NCBI GenBank assembly: GCA_930367215.1
Contig: OV884056.1
Coordinates: 232,739,127-232,803,126, forward strand
Length of the DNA: 64,000 nt
From: Pollenia angustigena
Lineage: Eukaryota; Arthropoda; Insecta; Diptera; Polleniidae
Direction: 5' to 3'
Numbering within the stretch: position 1 is the stretch's first letter; each line of letters opens with the position of its first letter. The position numbers were made by a program, and so were the translations under genes. The notes below the pieces were generated by a model, which did no database searches, was not told where the DNA came from, and saw nothing but the letters and a program-made list of their open reading frames with translations. Positions 34,170 to 45,990 of this stretch are shown here, piece by piece.

Positions 34170-34671
34170 CAACGGTAGAATGATTGAGCATCAACAACTG
34201 TTTACCCAGTTTAATCGAGGCAACAATCATCGGTGACAGATTCAAAGGCGAAGACGTACTTATTATACGGATTTCGATGATTGCCAACGATTACCCATTC
34301 CAATTCAAGCGGCTCCAATTCCCTTTGCGTCTTGCCTTTGCTATTACCATCAACAGAGCACAAGGCCAATCATTGACTATTGCTGGCTTAATTTTTTTAC
34401 ACCAAATAAAAAAACATTTTCTATCCGCTGGCCTTAAGATGAAGTAATATATAAATATAATTTCCAATTGGCCTTAAATACATGCTTTTCTTTTCTGATT
34501 GAGCCCATAACTACAACATATGTAAGTTATTCTGTAAAAATAACTTTATGATAGGTATTCCATGGATTTTGATTTAATGGCCGTAAATGTCGTTAAAAGC
34601 TCTATTTAAATCGTGTGGTAATACAACACTAATGTTTGGTTAGGGCCAGCAATGCGGACCGGGTCAGCTAG
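34170..34671 (+). mobile_element. Helitron 3' end with helicase C-terminal remnant
   Basis: The frame 34184-34447 encodes EATIIGDRFKGEDVLIIRIS and PLRLAFAITINRAQGQSL, the C-terminal part of a PIF1-type helicase as found in Helitron Rep/Hel proteins. An in-frame stop precedes it at 34181, and the expected ...YVALSRV segment after it is lost. Downstream, GGGCCAGCAATGCGGACCGGGTCAG... ends in CTAG (34668-34671) followed by T, the canonical Helitron 3' terminus. The 5' part was not found. Confidence 0.75.
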
Positions 34672-35905
34672 TTTAAAATAAAAAAACAAAACGAAATATT
34701 TGTTTGAATTTTTGACACAACGTTAAAATATTTTACAGTGTTGTAAACGTTTTCAAAGAAAGGCCACCTTGTATAAATTCGACTTAATACAAACAGTTTT
34801 TGCTTTAATATTTATTGACAACACTATTTAAAGTTAGTCTACTATAATTAGCAAGTTGTAGAGAAGCTATTGTGTAAAAAGACAAAACGTTAATTGAACA
34901 ACCGTATCAATTATAGTTATAAATTGTAAAATACATTTTGACATTTACCGTGGGTGATTTCTCAAAAGTATTAAAATACACACGCCTCCCCACACTATCA
35001 CCAATGCGAAATGCATACATGTACAGATACCAATTCCATATCATATTCAACATTCTCTATTTTTTTTATAGCATTTTAGTAACTGCAAACAAAAATTGTT
35101 AAAAACCACAGCATTCTATGGAATATATAGCATTTTGAAGTGTAACACAAAACGAAAGTATGCAGGAAAAAATACATTTGTTAGAAAAGACACACTCTTT
35201 AAATAAATTTTAATGGTTTCATAACAATATTTCAATATTTTACAACAGCATTTGTCTTAAAAGTATCAGTTACAATGTAGTGCTTGACGCTTTAGATACC
35301 CATACCACAACAGTGGAGGGGCATTATGCATTTGTGCTGATGTTGGAAACACTAAAAAATATTGTCCCAAAACGATCGACTCAGAATCTCTTTTTGAATC
35401 AGTAAACTTTCATTTAGACGTAATTAAGAAAACTTTTTATAAGGACAAAGGAAAAATTTTCAAGTTAAAATTGCAACCAGCTGTTTTTTTTTTAACCGTA
35501 AGCAATTAACAAATCCATAGTATCAATTAAATGTTTAATTCACTTGATTAAATTTTCAATTAAAACTGATTTAATTTTTGATTAATGCTTTGAATCTAAA
35601 GGCAACATTTTTTTCTTAAGGTAAAAAATAATTGAGTTTAAAAATTAAAAAACGGCTTTCAGAGGCGGTCAGTTTTTATCTTTATTAATGAATCAAGTAC
35701 TTTTTTTTAATAATATTACTTCCTTCTGTGCCATGCTGACGAAACATAACAAAATCATACATATTACGGCGGGTCATCAAAAGTTTTGGATAATTTTTTC
35801 TGTGAAAGTTAAAAAGGGCTTCATGAAACAAGTCTTGCACAAACGGCAATTTTATGCGGTTTAATGAGGACCCAAACTATGTATAGTGTAAAGCGTTTAC
35901 ACTCA
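34672..35905. other. no recognised feature
   Basis: AT-rich; no protein homology or element boundaries seen. Confidence 0.4.
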
Positions 35906-36335
35906 ATAGAAAAATCAATCTATCCGTACTCAAATCAATCCGAAGCGGTTTTAATAGTACAGCGAGTACGGATTTTCTTGAACCAAGTATAGAAAAATTA
36001 ATTCAAGTACGGATTTTAAATCGCGAAATATATATTTTATCCATATTCAATCCCGATTTCGTACTTGATATAATCCGAAAATGAGATTGATTTAAGTAAA
36101 AATAAGATTGAACGAATCTCAAAACGTGCTAAATTCAAGAGTTTTAGAGTTGCTTTAATCCGAATTCGTACTTTAAATAATCCGAAAATAAGATTGATTA
36201 AAGTAAAACTGTATTAAAAGTATTATAATGTTGACTCAATCCCGAATTCGTGCTTGAAATAAGCCAAAAGTGAAATAAGAAGGATAATTTTGTTATAATT
36301 GATTTACTTACCCTTTGTACACCTTACAGAATTTC
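35906..36335 (+). repeat. dispersed repeat (CCGTACTCAAATCAATCCG family), copy 2
   Basis: Longer relative of 13488-13815, with an extra internal repetition of the AATCCGAAAATGAGATTGAT-type block. It ends with CACCTTACAGAAT like copy 1. Confidence 0.75.
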
Positions 36336-37869
36336 ATTCCCGATTTGGAGTTTACTTAAAAAACTTAATGTACATGGAGGATTTCATGTCAAGTGACCCA
36401 ACTTTTGAAATCGATGTCTTCCGATGTCTTTGTATGAAATTTGCACCAAGGTTAGTCCTATTTGATACTTATTTAAAAACAAATTTTCAAAAAGATCGGT
36501 CAAACATTTCTGAGTGAGAGGAGGACATTTTGGGCAAACAGGTGATCTTTCTCAACCGTGTAACTTATTACTAGGGATGCGATTTCCATGCAAATGCATG
36601 TTTTTTTTGTCGATAGTCTAAAAAGGAAACCGACCCATTATCTTTCCGAATTATTAAATTTGCGTTAAAATGGCATATTATTGCATATTTTGGTTTAAAT
36701 GCATATTTTTGCATATTTGGGTTTTAAATTCATGTTTTTGCATATTTTGAAATTTTTCGGTGATTGTTTCTTTCATTTCTATATAAAAAAAAATTTTTTA
36801 TATAAAAAAAACCTTCCAAAAAATTTTTTTTAATCAAATATTCAATTCTTTTGGAGCTTTGCTTTAAATCAGCGGTGGGCGCTGGTTTGCCTGGATTACG
36901 AAGTTTTTCGGGATTTCGGAAAAATTGCCCTACTAAGGTATTCCATAAAATCCCCAAAACAAACCATACACTTGTTTTATTATACTATTTTTTAACTTAA
37001 AAAAAGTAGGTTTAAAATAGAGAAAATAAATAAAAAACTATTTTTTAGCAGTCAAAACAAGAAGAAACAACAATATTTACATTGAAATCAGAATGTGAAA
37101 AAATTTACCGTATAACACATACACGTGTTTGCGTGATGTTGTTTTCGCTCATTTACTTCTGCCCACAAACTGAAAATCTTGGAATCATTGTTTCATGCAA
37201 AAAAGTAACAAAGGCAACCCGAAAAATAAATACAACAGAAAGAAAAAAATAAAATTGTATTCAGTTAGGGATGAAACGATACCTCTAAGGTATCGATACT
37301 TTTACTCGATGTGGTATCGCTCGAAAAGTATCGATACCTACTTAGAATCGAAAAAAAGTATCGATACTTAGTTATGGGTACTTGTATCGGTTTGTATGAT
37401 AAAAGAATAGCAGCATTTTAAAGCGTTCTTATTAGTGTTTTATTACTATACAATAAAAAAAGAACTTCGACCTATTAGAATTTTTGTGCGAAACGATAAG
37501 TGTAAAGGTTGAGACCACTTTCGAAAAATCTTTTTTATCTTAGGAAACAAAATTTTAAAAAACGTTCAGGATAACAACCTTCATTCACCTTTTATTGCAG
37601 AAATCAACAATGTCCTATGAATTTATCTTATATATAAATATGTATTTTATTTCCTTTCAATAATTTCTCAAGCTCAAGGTCCGTTTTATATAAATAATAT
37701 TTATTTAAAATTTATCCAATATTTCGCTATCTCAATGGATAGCTTCTTCAGGGATTTTTTGGTATTTTTATATTTGAAACAAATTTTTTTAAAAAAGTAA
37801 ATAATATTTAGAAGTTCGAGGAAATTAAGCTAAATAATTTATGTATTTTATTTTTAAATTGTTAAATAT

Positions 37870-38300
37870 ATAATAAAGGGTGGTAAAACCATAATCCATG
37901 ATGTTAATTGTGAGTCACACCTTAACGTCAAGTTTTTTGCGCAACTTAAATTGGCCTCTCTTTGTTTCAGTATTTAACAACTTCGATTATTGAGAGGTAC
38001 ACAATTGAGCAGCGCGTTAAGATTAATAAAGCCTTTTACGAAAACGGGCGTTCAATCAAAATGCATTTAATGCACATCGTGACTTTTTTGGTCAGTATAA
38101 TCGACCAAATGTTTCCACAATCGGGAGAATTGCGCGTAAATTTCAACAAACCGGGTCTGTAGGAAATGGGAAAATATATGTGCATGCTCCCCAGTTAGTT
38201 CTGCGTGAATGGTGTTCGCTATCGCGTGATGATAACGGACTTCCTATAGCCAGAAATTGAGGAAATGGACCTAGACAATATGTGGTTTATAGGTGTGGAC
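37870..38300 (+). pseudogene. mariner/IS630-type transposase remnant
   Basis: Reads RYTIEQRVKINKAFYENGRS, the N-terminal HTH part, then after a deletion PEIEEMDLDNMWF, the stretch before the second catalytic Asp. The reading stops where the third hAT is inserted at 38301. Confidence 0.7.
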
Positions 38301-39876
38301 TAGGGATGCCAAACGGGACCAGGTTTTTTGAAACCCGGGATTCGGGATTTTTAATTCAAAAAAAGGGATCCCGGGACGGATCGGGATTTCATATATAAAA
38401 GCCAATTTTAAAATTCATATAATTATAATTTAATGTTTATGTATAAGAATTAAAACAAATTAATTCATGAAGAAAATTAAACTCATTACAAAATAAAACT
38501 GTTTAATGTATTCTTTTAAAGTAATATGGAGATTATTATGTATTAAAACTTATATTTTAAAAAGATTCTTAAACAAATTAATGACGTCAGATAATTGATA
38601 CCTTATTTTTTCGCAAACATATGCTACCGACGAAACCAATAATCGCATTCAACACTTCTGGGTGGTATCGTAATTAAATAACTTCATATTTGCTGTATGA
38701 CAATATTTAATTTATTTTATCTCAATTATATATATATGCAAGTATTAATCTAATAAAATAAACTTATATGTGTCAAAAGACCTTTGGTAGAACTCCCTTA
38801 AGTTGTTAACACCTTTTTGCACAACTTGCATTTTGCGTACGCAGTTCTATTATCATCCACTTAAAAAAAAAAGACCCACCATCTGATTTTGTTTTCGTGG
38901 TACATAACACTGGTTTACGGCCAAAAAATACCAAGAACACCACATGCCTAGATAAGTTAATTGGGACCTCCTGAACACGAAAACCGCTGTAATTTTTTTT
39001 TCCTTAGTACCGTTTTTTAGATAACGGTACTTTTGTGTTTTTCGGTGTATGGTCCCACTCAAACCCTTGTGGAGCCCAACCAAAAATATTTTCAATATTT
39101 TCATCTTATATAATATTCCGTGTTTTTTAAATACGTTAAAACTGATGGATTTAAAAAACACGGAATTTTATATGAGAAGAAAATATTGTCGTTCCACAAA
39201 ATACTTAATAAAAACTTGATTTTTCATCCGATTTTTTTCAAATTACGCTTAAAATGTTGGTAATTAAATATTCTATTTGGTTAATAAATAAAACATTCCA
39301 GGTATTTAATATAACGTAGTAAAAAAACGAAATAAAAATGAAAAATTTTGAAAAAAACGTAAAAAATAGAAATTTTTTTAACTTTGAGGTGCCATTACTC
39401 AGCCATTTCTTATCAGATAGAAATTTGTAGCATATCGATGGAAAATGCATAACCTTTCCAACGATATGCCATTTATTTCGATCGGACTTTTTGGTTGGGC
39501 TCCCCAAGGGTTTGAGTGGGACCATACACCGAAAACACAAAAGTACCGTTATCTAAAAAACGGTAGTTAGGAAAATATTACAGCGGTTTTCGTGTTCAGG
39601 AGGTCCCAATTAACTTATCTAGGCATGTGGTGTTCTTGGTATTTTTCCAAATTAAAAATTTGTAAAGCAGTGTAATGCATTGCATGTAACATTTATTCAC
39701 TTGTGACTTTTTTGTAACCAGTTAAAAATTAGATTTATGGCCAGTATGATTAAATATTGAATTTTTACTAAGCCCAAAATCTCGGGATTTTTATATCAAA
39801 CCCCGGGATTCGAGACTTAAATTTTTAGAATAATCCCGGGTTTTCGGTATTCGGGATTGGTATCCCTAGTGTTTAC
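38293..39876. mobile_element. third hAT, nested in a mariner remnant
   Basis: The element 38301-39868 starts TAGGGATGCCAA and, inverted, TAGGGATACCAAT. The 8-bp flanks GTGTGGAC and GTGTTTAC agree at 6 of 8. CCCGGGATTCGGG-like motifs repeat at both ends. It contains a fold-back element. Confidence 0.75.
38925..39650. mobile_element. fold-back element with ~165-bp arms
   Basis: The left arm (38925-39080) and right arm (39488-39650) are inverted near-copies: ACCAAGAACACCACATGCCT and GGCATGTGGTGTTCTTGGT, ACCGTTNTTTAGATAACGGT, GAGTGGGACCATACACCG. The ~410-bp centre holds a further hairpin (TTCCGTGTTTTTTAAA at 39117-39178). Confidence 0.85.
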
Positions 39877-40659
39877 TGGTCAAACGGTTTCTTGATACCG
39901 TTACTGCTGCTCCAGCTTTGGAAAATAATCAAAATTTAAGATTAATTTCAATACCAAAGTTAAACGATTACTTTTGACTGATACCGAGTATTTTTTAACG
40001 ATACTACTTGGTACTCGGTTGCTAAGTATCGATTATAAAAATACTTGGTACTTATATAAAAGTATCGAATTTGTACTTGTATTTACTCGTATCGTTTCAT
40101 CCCTATATTCAGTTGCTTAATAAGTTTCAACAGAACAGGACTGTTGCGCTTGTTGTTATTTTGGCATATTTTGCTATTTCGTAGTGGTACACTGACAATA
40201 TATTTATTGTGTTGTGATCAAGCTGTGCTTTTGTATGTTTTTTTTCAGCTTGTTTTAAAAACTTTTCAGCAATCATGTGGGATGATGAATTATATAATAA
40301 TCAAGTTTTTTTTATGGAATTCCTTTTTTTTCATATTTACATATAAATAGTACACATTTTGCAGTTTTTGCTCACGGTCTTTTCGATTTCAGGTGACAAT
40401 ATTCATATACATATATATTTTACCGTTAAGGAAAACTTGATGAATTATATAATAATAATATTTTTACTGAACTTTTTTTTTTTTTGTTTTGCAAATTTAC
40501 ATACAGCTTGAAAAACTTTTCAAAAATGTCTCTAAGAGTAAATCAACTAATTTACTATCTTTTATTCAATGTTCTCTATCCGCCCTTCGCTGCTTTAAAT
40601 ACAAGATTTTCAAGATTTCGACAAATGATCCTTCTATTTTAAATCGATGCTGCATTTAA

Positions 40660-40800
40660 CATGGTTAAGGTTTTTAATGGGTTCAACATATTTTATCCAA
40701 AACTGTTAAAAGATATTTGCTTGGCGGCACATGGGTGATACCGCGTTGCAGATGAAATTGGAAGCCAATTCGATAATTTTGCATTTTTTAATGAAATGTA
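40660..40800 (+). pseudogene. hAT transposase fragment
   Basis: Reads FYPKLLKDICLAAHG, stop, YRVADEIGSQFDN, close to the hAT transposase core motif (YPKLIH-TCLAHALHRVAEE-type). Only about 45 codons are clear. It probably belonged to the outer hAT. Confidence 0.65.
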
Positions 40801-41142
40801 TTCCTTTGGCTGCCCTGTTGGAAGTGCTTCTTGATACTGATACTGCAAGAGTAAAAGAAATATAAAATTTAAATAACATCAGAAGTCAATTAACATTTGC
40901 ATTTTCCAACTACGAATATTTTGTTGAAAAAATAACTAATTAGGAGGTACATATTTAGTTAACTTAATGTTCAATTCAAATAAATCCGTATTGTAGAAAG
41001 TAAAATTAACATTGTGGAAGGAAGAGGTAGCCCGACAAATTAAAAATAAAACCAAAACATTGTGCAAAAAAAATTAAGGGATTCAAAAAATAAAATAAAT
41101 TTAAAATATTTTTGATCTGGCATCAAAGTGGCATTCTTTAAG

Positions 41143-42020
41143 TAGGTACAGGTCAAACGATTATAAATATAACCCCCCAAAAAAATAATGAAATAACCCC
41201 CCAAAAATTTGTACAGAGAACAACAAAAACGATTTTTAGGGGGTTATTTCATTTTGTTTGGGGTGTTATTTCATTTTTTTAATTGGGGTATTATTTCATA
41301 TGAAATTATACCCCAAAAAGTCATTATGAAATAAAGCCCCAATATATTTTTTGGGGGATTATTTAATTTTCAAATTTATAATGAAAACGTTTTTGGGAGC
41401 AAGGATTTATCCACTTTGGTATACAGAACACCGGTTTCGATATTTCGATAAAAAAAGCTGCCCTGTATAGACGGCCTTCGGCCGGGCGCAATGGTTTTCT
41501 TCTATATGTTATACCAAACACCGGCTTCGCTAACTAAACCTTCTCTTCGTAGCCGGGTCGAGTCGGTATTTGTATACTATAGAGGAGAAAATCCTGGCGC
41601 TATGCAGAGAAGCTTTAGCTAGCGAAGCCGGTGTTTGTTATACCATAGAGGAAAAAATCATTGCGCCCGGCCGAAGGCCGGCTATGCGTAAAAGCCTTAG
41701 TTGGCGAAGCTTGTGTTTGTTATATCATGCCATTATATATATCGCGTGATTCTTTAAAACAAAATGTATAATTAATTGTATTACATATATTGGGCCTTTA
41801 TTTCATTTCAGAAATTGGGGTTTTATTTCATATGAAATAAGCCCCCAAAAATTAGGGAATTATTTCATTTATGTTTGGGACGTTATTTCATTTCGTTGGG
41901 GGCTAATTTCATTTTCAAAAAATGGGGCTTTATTGCATATGAAATAAGGCCCCACGCTTTGGGGGGTTATTTCATTATTTTTTTTGGGGTTATATTTTGG
42001 GGGTTATTTCATGCCACCTA
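41143..42020. mobile_element. modular fold-back element 1 (ATAACCCCC motif) with GC-rich array
   Basis: The ends run TAGGT...AATAATGAAATAACCCCCCA on both strands. Arms are built from iterated GAAATAAnCCCCAAA motifs, about seven per arm. The centre (41393-41735) holds units of a GC-rich ~83-bp repeat (GGCCTTCGGCCGGGCGCAA... ACCGGCTTCGCTAACTAAA) in two opposed orientations. The inverted terminus contains TGGCATGAAATAAC, resembling TGGCATGTCATAAC at the element of 42911-44109. No protein is encoded. Confidence 0.75.
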
Positions 42021-42206
42021 TTTATTTAAATTAAAGATATTTGAATAACATGGACTGCATTTTTTATATTTTTCTTAATTAAAAACGATTTTTTAAGTTC
42101 TTAATGCATATTTTTTTTTAGTGCATATTTTGGATTTTTATGTGCATATTTTAAGCGCATATTTTAATTTTTTTTAGTGCATACAAATCTCATCCCGACT
42201 TATTAC

Positions 42207-42642
42207 CTTTTGGTTTTAGAAAAATTTATCCCAGGTAGCTTAGATAAATAACTATTTGATCAATCTTTCGAAAAACTTTGTTTTGTTTTTCTTTTTTTTT
42301 TTAATTTGCAGCGAGTGGCTTATGTATAAAAAAAATAATTTCTAACTCAAGACACTATTTTGAATTTTTTCTTATTTTTGTTTAAGTGTTTCCAAAACCT
42401 TAAAAATAAAACTTATACTGAGAAACTAGACAGATTAACCTTTCCGACGGTATGTAACATACCCAACTAGCATTTTATACCATCGATACTGTAATACCCA
42501 TAACATGTTAATCCCAGGAATAAAACCACTTTTTCCAAAGGAAAAAATTGATTTTTTTTAATTTATTTGTAAAAGTAATCAAATTAATATATAATTATAA
42601 TAATAATAATCAAAATAAAAAGAAAAATAATACAATCAATTA
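42207..42642. other. no recognised feature
   Basis: AT-rich spacer between elements. Confidence 0.4.
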
Positions 42643-42757
42643 CCCCCGTATTCATAAACGATTATTAAATTTAACAAACGATTATTAAGGAAAATTTTCA
42701 TAGAAAATTTCTTTTGTAAACTTTTATTAAATTAAAATATTTTTACGAATACAGGCA
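42643..42757. mobile_element. small MITE-like element
   Basis: About 115 bp with ends CCCCCGTATTCATAAACG and, inverted, TGCCTGTATTCGTAAAAA, each bordered by TTA. A TTA flank would fit PIF/Harbinger. The interior repeats ATTATTAAATTTAACAAACG. Confidence 0.4.
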
Positions 42758-43112
42758 TTAATAACTATTTTTACACTTACTTTATTGTAGCTGATGAAGT
42801 GCTTTAGTTGTGCAAATTTTCAAATACCCAATCTTTCATCTTTCATTTATTTTCCGCTTTTTTGCCAGCTGTTGATTTTGATGCTGGTTTTGAAAAGGGT
42901 GTAATGAGGGTGGCATGTCATAACGTCCAGTGTCATTGTGTCCATGGACGTTATGACACTCCTAAAAGTGTCACAGTGTCCATGGACTTTATGACACTCT
43001 TGAAAATGGTATAATGTCCGTGGGCATTATGACACTTTGCAAATGGACATTATGACATTTTCAAAAGTGTCACATTACTAAAGAAGTAAAATACAAAAAC
43101 AGATCTGCATAT

Positions 43113-43268
43113 GCGCAGAAAAAACATGTTTTATTATGGTAGCAACCAACAAAACTACTTTTAATGAAACTAATTTAACCATTATATGGTTGTCGGTGAC
43201 AATGATTTGGTTAAATTAAAAATAATATGGTTAAACAAATTTTAAAAATTGTTTTTTTCTCTGGGTGC
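43113..43268. mobile_element. deleted copy of the CACGCAGAG fold-back family
   Basis: About 155 bp: GCGCAGAAAAAACATG at left, TTGTTTTTTCTCTGGGTGC at right, with AACCATTATATGGTTGTCGG inside. The central two thirds of the 487-bp family member are missing. Confidence 0.7.
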
Positions 43269-43289
43269 ATATATTAAATTTATAACAGA

Positions 43290-43935
43290 AACACTTTTGG
43301 GTGCAAGGATTTTCTCCCCTATGGTGTGACAAATACCGGCATAGCCGGCCTTTGACCGGGCGCAAGGATCTTCTACTCTATGGTATAACAAAGACCGGCT
43401 TCGCTAACTAAAGCTTCTTTCCACAGCCGCAAGGATTTTCTCCTTTCTGGTATAACAAACACCGGCTTTGCTTACAAAAGCTTCCCTGCATAGACGGCCT
43501 TCGGCCGGGCGCAAGGATTTTGTACTCTATGGTATAACAAAGACCGGCTTCGCTAACTAAAGCTTTTCTGCACAGACGGCCTTTGGGCGGCCGCAAGTAT
43601 TTTTTCCTTTATGGTATAACAAGTTCCGGTTTCGCTAAGTAGCATCTAAATCTGCCTTGTTTCCGAACGAAGGCCAATTTCGCAGAAAAGCTTTAGTTAG
43701 CGAAGCCGGTCTTTGTTATACCATAGAGAAGAAGATCCATGCGCACGGCCGAAGGCCGGCTGTACTGAGAAGCTTTAGTTAGCGAAGCCGGTGTTTGCTA
43801 TTCCATAGAGGATAAGACCCTTGCGCCCGGCCGAAGGCCGACTGTACAGAGAAACTTTAGTTTGCGAAGCCAGTACTGGTTTTATCAAAGAAAAGAAAAT
43901 CCTTGCGCCCGGCCTAAGGTCGGCTATGCTTTCAA
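43290..43935. repeat. palindromic array of 83-bp GC-rich units
   Basis: Five units run forward (GCAAG at 43307, 43362, 43429, 43511, 43593; typical spacing 82) and three run in reverse to 43935. Each carries ATGGTATAACAAACACCGGC, CTTCGCTAACTAAAGCTT and the small hairpin GGCCTTCGGCCGGGCGC. Short frames across it are repeat artefacts. The base composition contrasts strongly with the AT-rich surroundings. Confidence 0.88.
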
Positions 43936-44208
43936 GTTTGTAAGCATGTTGTGGACATTATGACACCTTACAAAGTGTCATAACGTCCACGGACTTTATG
44001 ACACTGCTCTGATGGACATTATGACACTTTTAAAAGTGTCATAAAGTCCATGGACACTGTGACACTTTGACACTGTGGACACTATGACACTGGACGTTAT
44101 GACATGCCAACGTATTGAGAGGCAGAGCACGATTCATTTTCCAACACCAATTTTTTTCCAAGTTTTTATTTGCTTTTCATTGTGGCTTTTTTGTCAATCC
44201 TATAAGTA

Positions 44209-44965
44209 TCGGGTGATTTTTTAGCTACTATCTTTTTGGCGACAATTGTTTAAACACACATCTTCAGTTTGGTCTATACTTTAACCATGAATTGTCTTAC
44301 AAATGAACAGCGCTAGCAAATTATTGAATTTTATTATCAAAATGCGTGCTCTGTTAAGAAAGTTCATCGCGCGCTTCTTCCATTTTATGGTCAGCTCATT
44401 TGTGGCTCAATTGGTACGTTTATAAGAAGAATTGTTGATTTTGGAATGAAGATCAGCCAGAAGCATTGCAAGTGCTACCAATGCATCCAGTAAAAGTCAC
44501 AGTTTGGTGCGGTTTATGGTCTGGTGGCAACATTGGACCGTACTTTTTCAAAAATTATGCGAATCGTAACGTAACTGTGAATGGTGAGCGCTACCGTGAG
44601 ATGATATCCAACTTTTTTTTGTCCAAAATGCAAGAGCTTGACAATCATGACATGTGGTTTCAACAAGACGGTGTCACATGCCACACAGCACGCTTAACAA
44701 TGGACTTATTGAGAGGCGAGTTCGGCGAACATTTTATTTCGGGACCGGACTATTTAAATTAAGGGGCTATGTTAAAGGTCATGTCTATACACACATGCCC
44801 GCTTCAATTGACGCATTGGAAGACAACATTGAAGCATTTATTCATGAGATAACGGCCGAAATGTTGGAAAGAAATAATCTTCAAGCATTAAATTATATGG
44901 ACCGTGCTATCGATTCAAATAAAGATTCCATGCATTTTTCTGCATTTTATGTTGGTTTTTTTTTC
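44209..44965 (+). pseudogene. mariner/IS630-type transposase, decayed
   Basis: It starts with the TIR-like GGGTGATTTTTTAGCTACTATC. The transposase begins MNCLTNEQR at 44287, then a stop, a deletion and shifted pieces: TVWCGLWSGGNIGPYFFKNY and DMWFQQDGVTCHTARLTMDL with the second catalytic Asp, then HVYTHMPASIDALEDNIEAF. The right TIR is absent. A related copy with both ends lies at 54600-55711. Confidence 0.85.
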
Positions 44966-45029
44966 AATTGTCCATAATACTTATTCTTCTAATTTGAAAT
45001 TATTTAATTTGTTTTGTAACTAAGAGTTA

Positions 45030-45985
45030 CGCGAAGAGTACCCTACTGGAGCGATGATGAACATGAACATCAAGGTGAAAGAGCGTTCTCGCTTGTAATC
45101 CGTTTCGGATATAAACTGTGGGCGATTTGCTTGAACATTGGTTACATGTTTCAGTTTGTCACATACTAGTGCATCCGTTATTTTCAATAAGACTTCTGGA
45201 CTCGATGCATCCGCCATAATAGAACTATTATCACATTGTGAGCATCAAATGCAACGCACCTTCTAGTTTGTCAATTTTTTTACCTCCCATTACTTGCTGT
45301 GCTTGTTGAAGGGGAGAGGATTCCGGCGCCCCTTCAAAAATTGGTAAAAAAAGGCCTTGAAAAATTACAATACCGACTATGCATTCGATATATGAAATAA
45401 CGTTTTGGTAATTCGTTGAACGGACAATTCTAAAGCTACACTCGCAAATAATTATAAGCAATTGATCCAATAGTAACAGTGAAACGATACAGCAAGGAGA
45501 AGAAGAAATATGTTCGTGTTCAACAGCCCCTCGCCATCAAAAATTACAACGGGCAAATGGGTGGCGTGGATTTACATGGGAATGGGGTTGCCAATTACTT
45601 TATTGTCATTCGTAGCAAAAAGTGATATTAGCCTTCCTAAGTCTTATGCATGGGTAGCACTGTGGTAAATTCGTGGAAACTGCATTTCTTCATAGCAGCT
45701 TCGCAAAACGCGAATCCTATCTCACAGTTTGACTGGAAAAACTCGGTGTCCAAGTCTCTGCTGATTTCGTCGGAGGATGCAATAGACGGAATCGAACCTT
45801 CGCCTACAACGGATTCAGACACAAATTATAAGCACCAAACTTCGCCGTTGCAGTGTGTGCACACCAAATGTCGTCATTGTAGTGTGAGAAGTGCAACTTC
45901 CATATACACCTATACAGTTGTTCCACAAAGACAAACGATTTTATTTACAACACCGCGTCGCACGTTCAAAGAATACGTACACTAA
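45030..45985 (+). pseudogene. piggyBac-type transposase, decayed
   Basis: Frame-shifted pieces in order: VPYWSDDEHEHQ, IRFGYKLWAICLNIGYMFQF, a NFFTS-like piece near 45275, TDYAFDI and NNVLVIR, KRYSKEKKKYVRVQQPLAIK, NYNGQMGGVDLHGNGVANY, VVNSWKLHFFIAA, and a Cys-rich end (CVHTKCRHC). This is the order of a piggyBac transposase C-terminal half. No TIR or TTAA was located. Confidence 0.8.
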
Positions 45986-45990
45986 AAAAC

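Larger units (their letters stand above)
37258..40113. mobile_element. second hAT, nested, perfect 8-bp duplication
   Basis: Target duplication TATTCAGT at 37258-37265 and 40106-40113. The ends of 37266-40105 are TAGGGATGAAACGATAC on both strands. Subterminal regions iterate AGTATCGATAC/GTATCGATACTT. The interior holds a mariner remnant and a third hAT, and no transposase of its own. Confidence 0.9.
36564..42206. mobile_element. outer hAT element, perfect 8-bp duplication
   Basis: Target duplication CTTATTAC at 36564-36571 and 42199-42206. The element (36572-42198) has ends TAGGGATGCGATTTCCATGC and, inverted, TCGGGATGAGATTTGTATGC. Both subterminal regions iterate TGCATATTTT (36665-36740 and 42105-42170), typical of hAT transposase-binding sites. 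It contains a second hAT (37266-40105), a decayed hAT transposase piece (40660-40800) and a fold-back element (41143-42020), which explains its size of 5.6 kb. Confidence 0.88.
42911..44109. mobile_element. modular fold-back element 2 (GTGTCATAATGTCC motif) with GC-rich array
   Basis: Inverted ends TGGCATGTCATAACGTCCAG continue into arms of iterated GTGTCATAATGTCCATGGAC variants (42911-43075 and 43945-44109). The centre holds a deleted copy of the CACGCAGAG fold-back family (43113-43268) and a palindromic array of 83-bp GC-rich units (43290-43935). No protein is encoded. Confidence 0.8.

Noticed and set aside
43408..43596. 62-codon Cys-rich frame
   Set aside because: It is translation of the GC-rich 83-bp repeat on one strand and is not kept in the other units.
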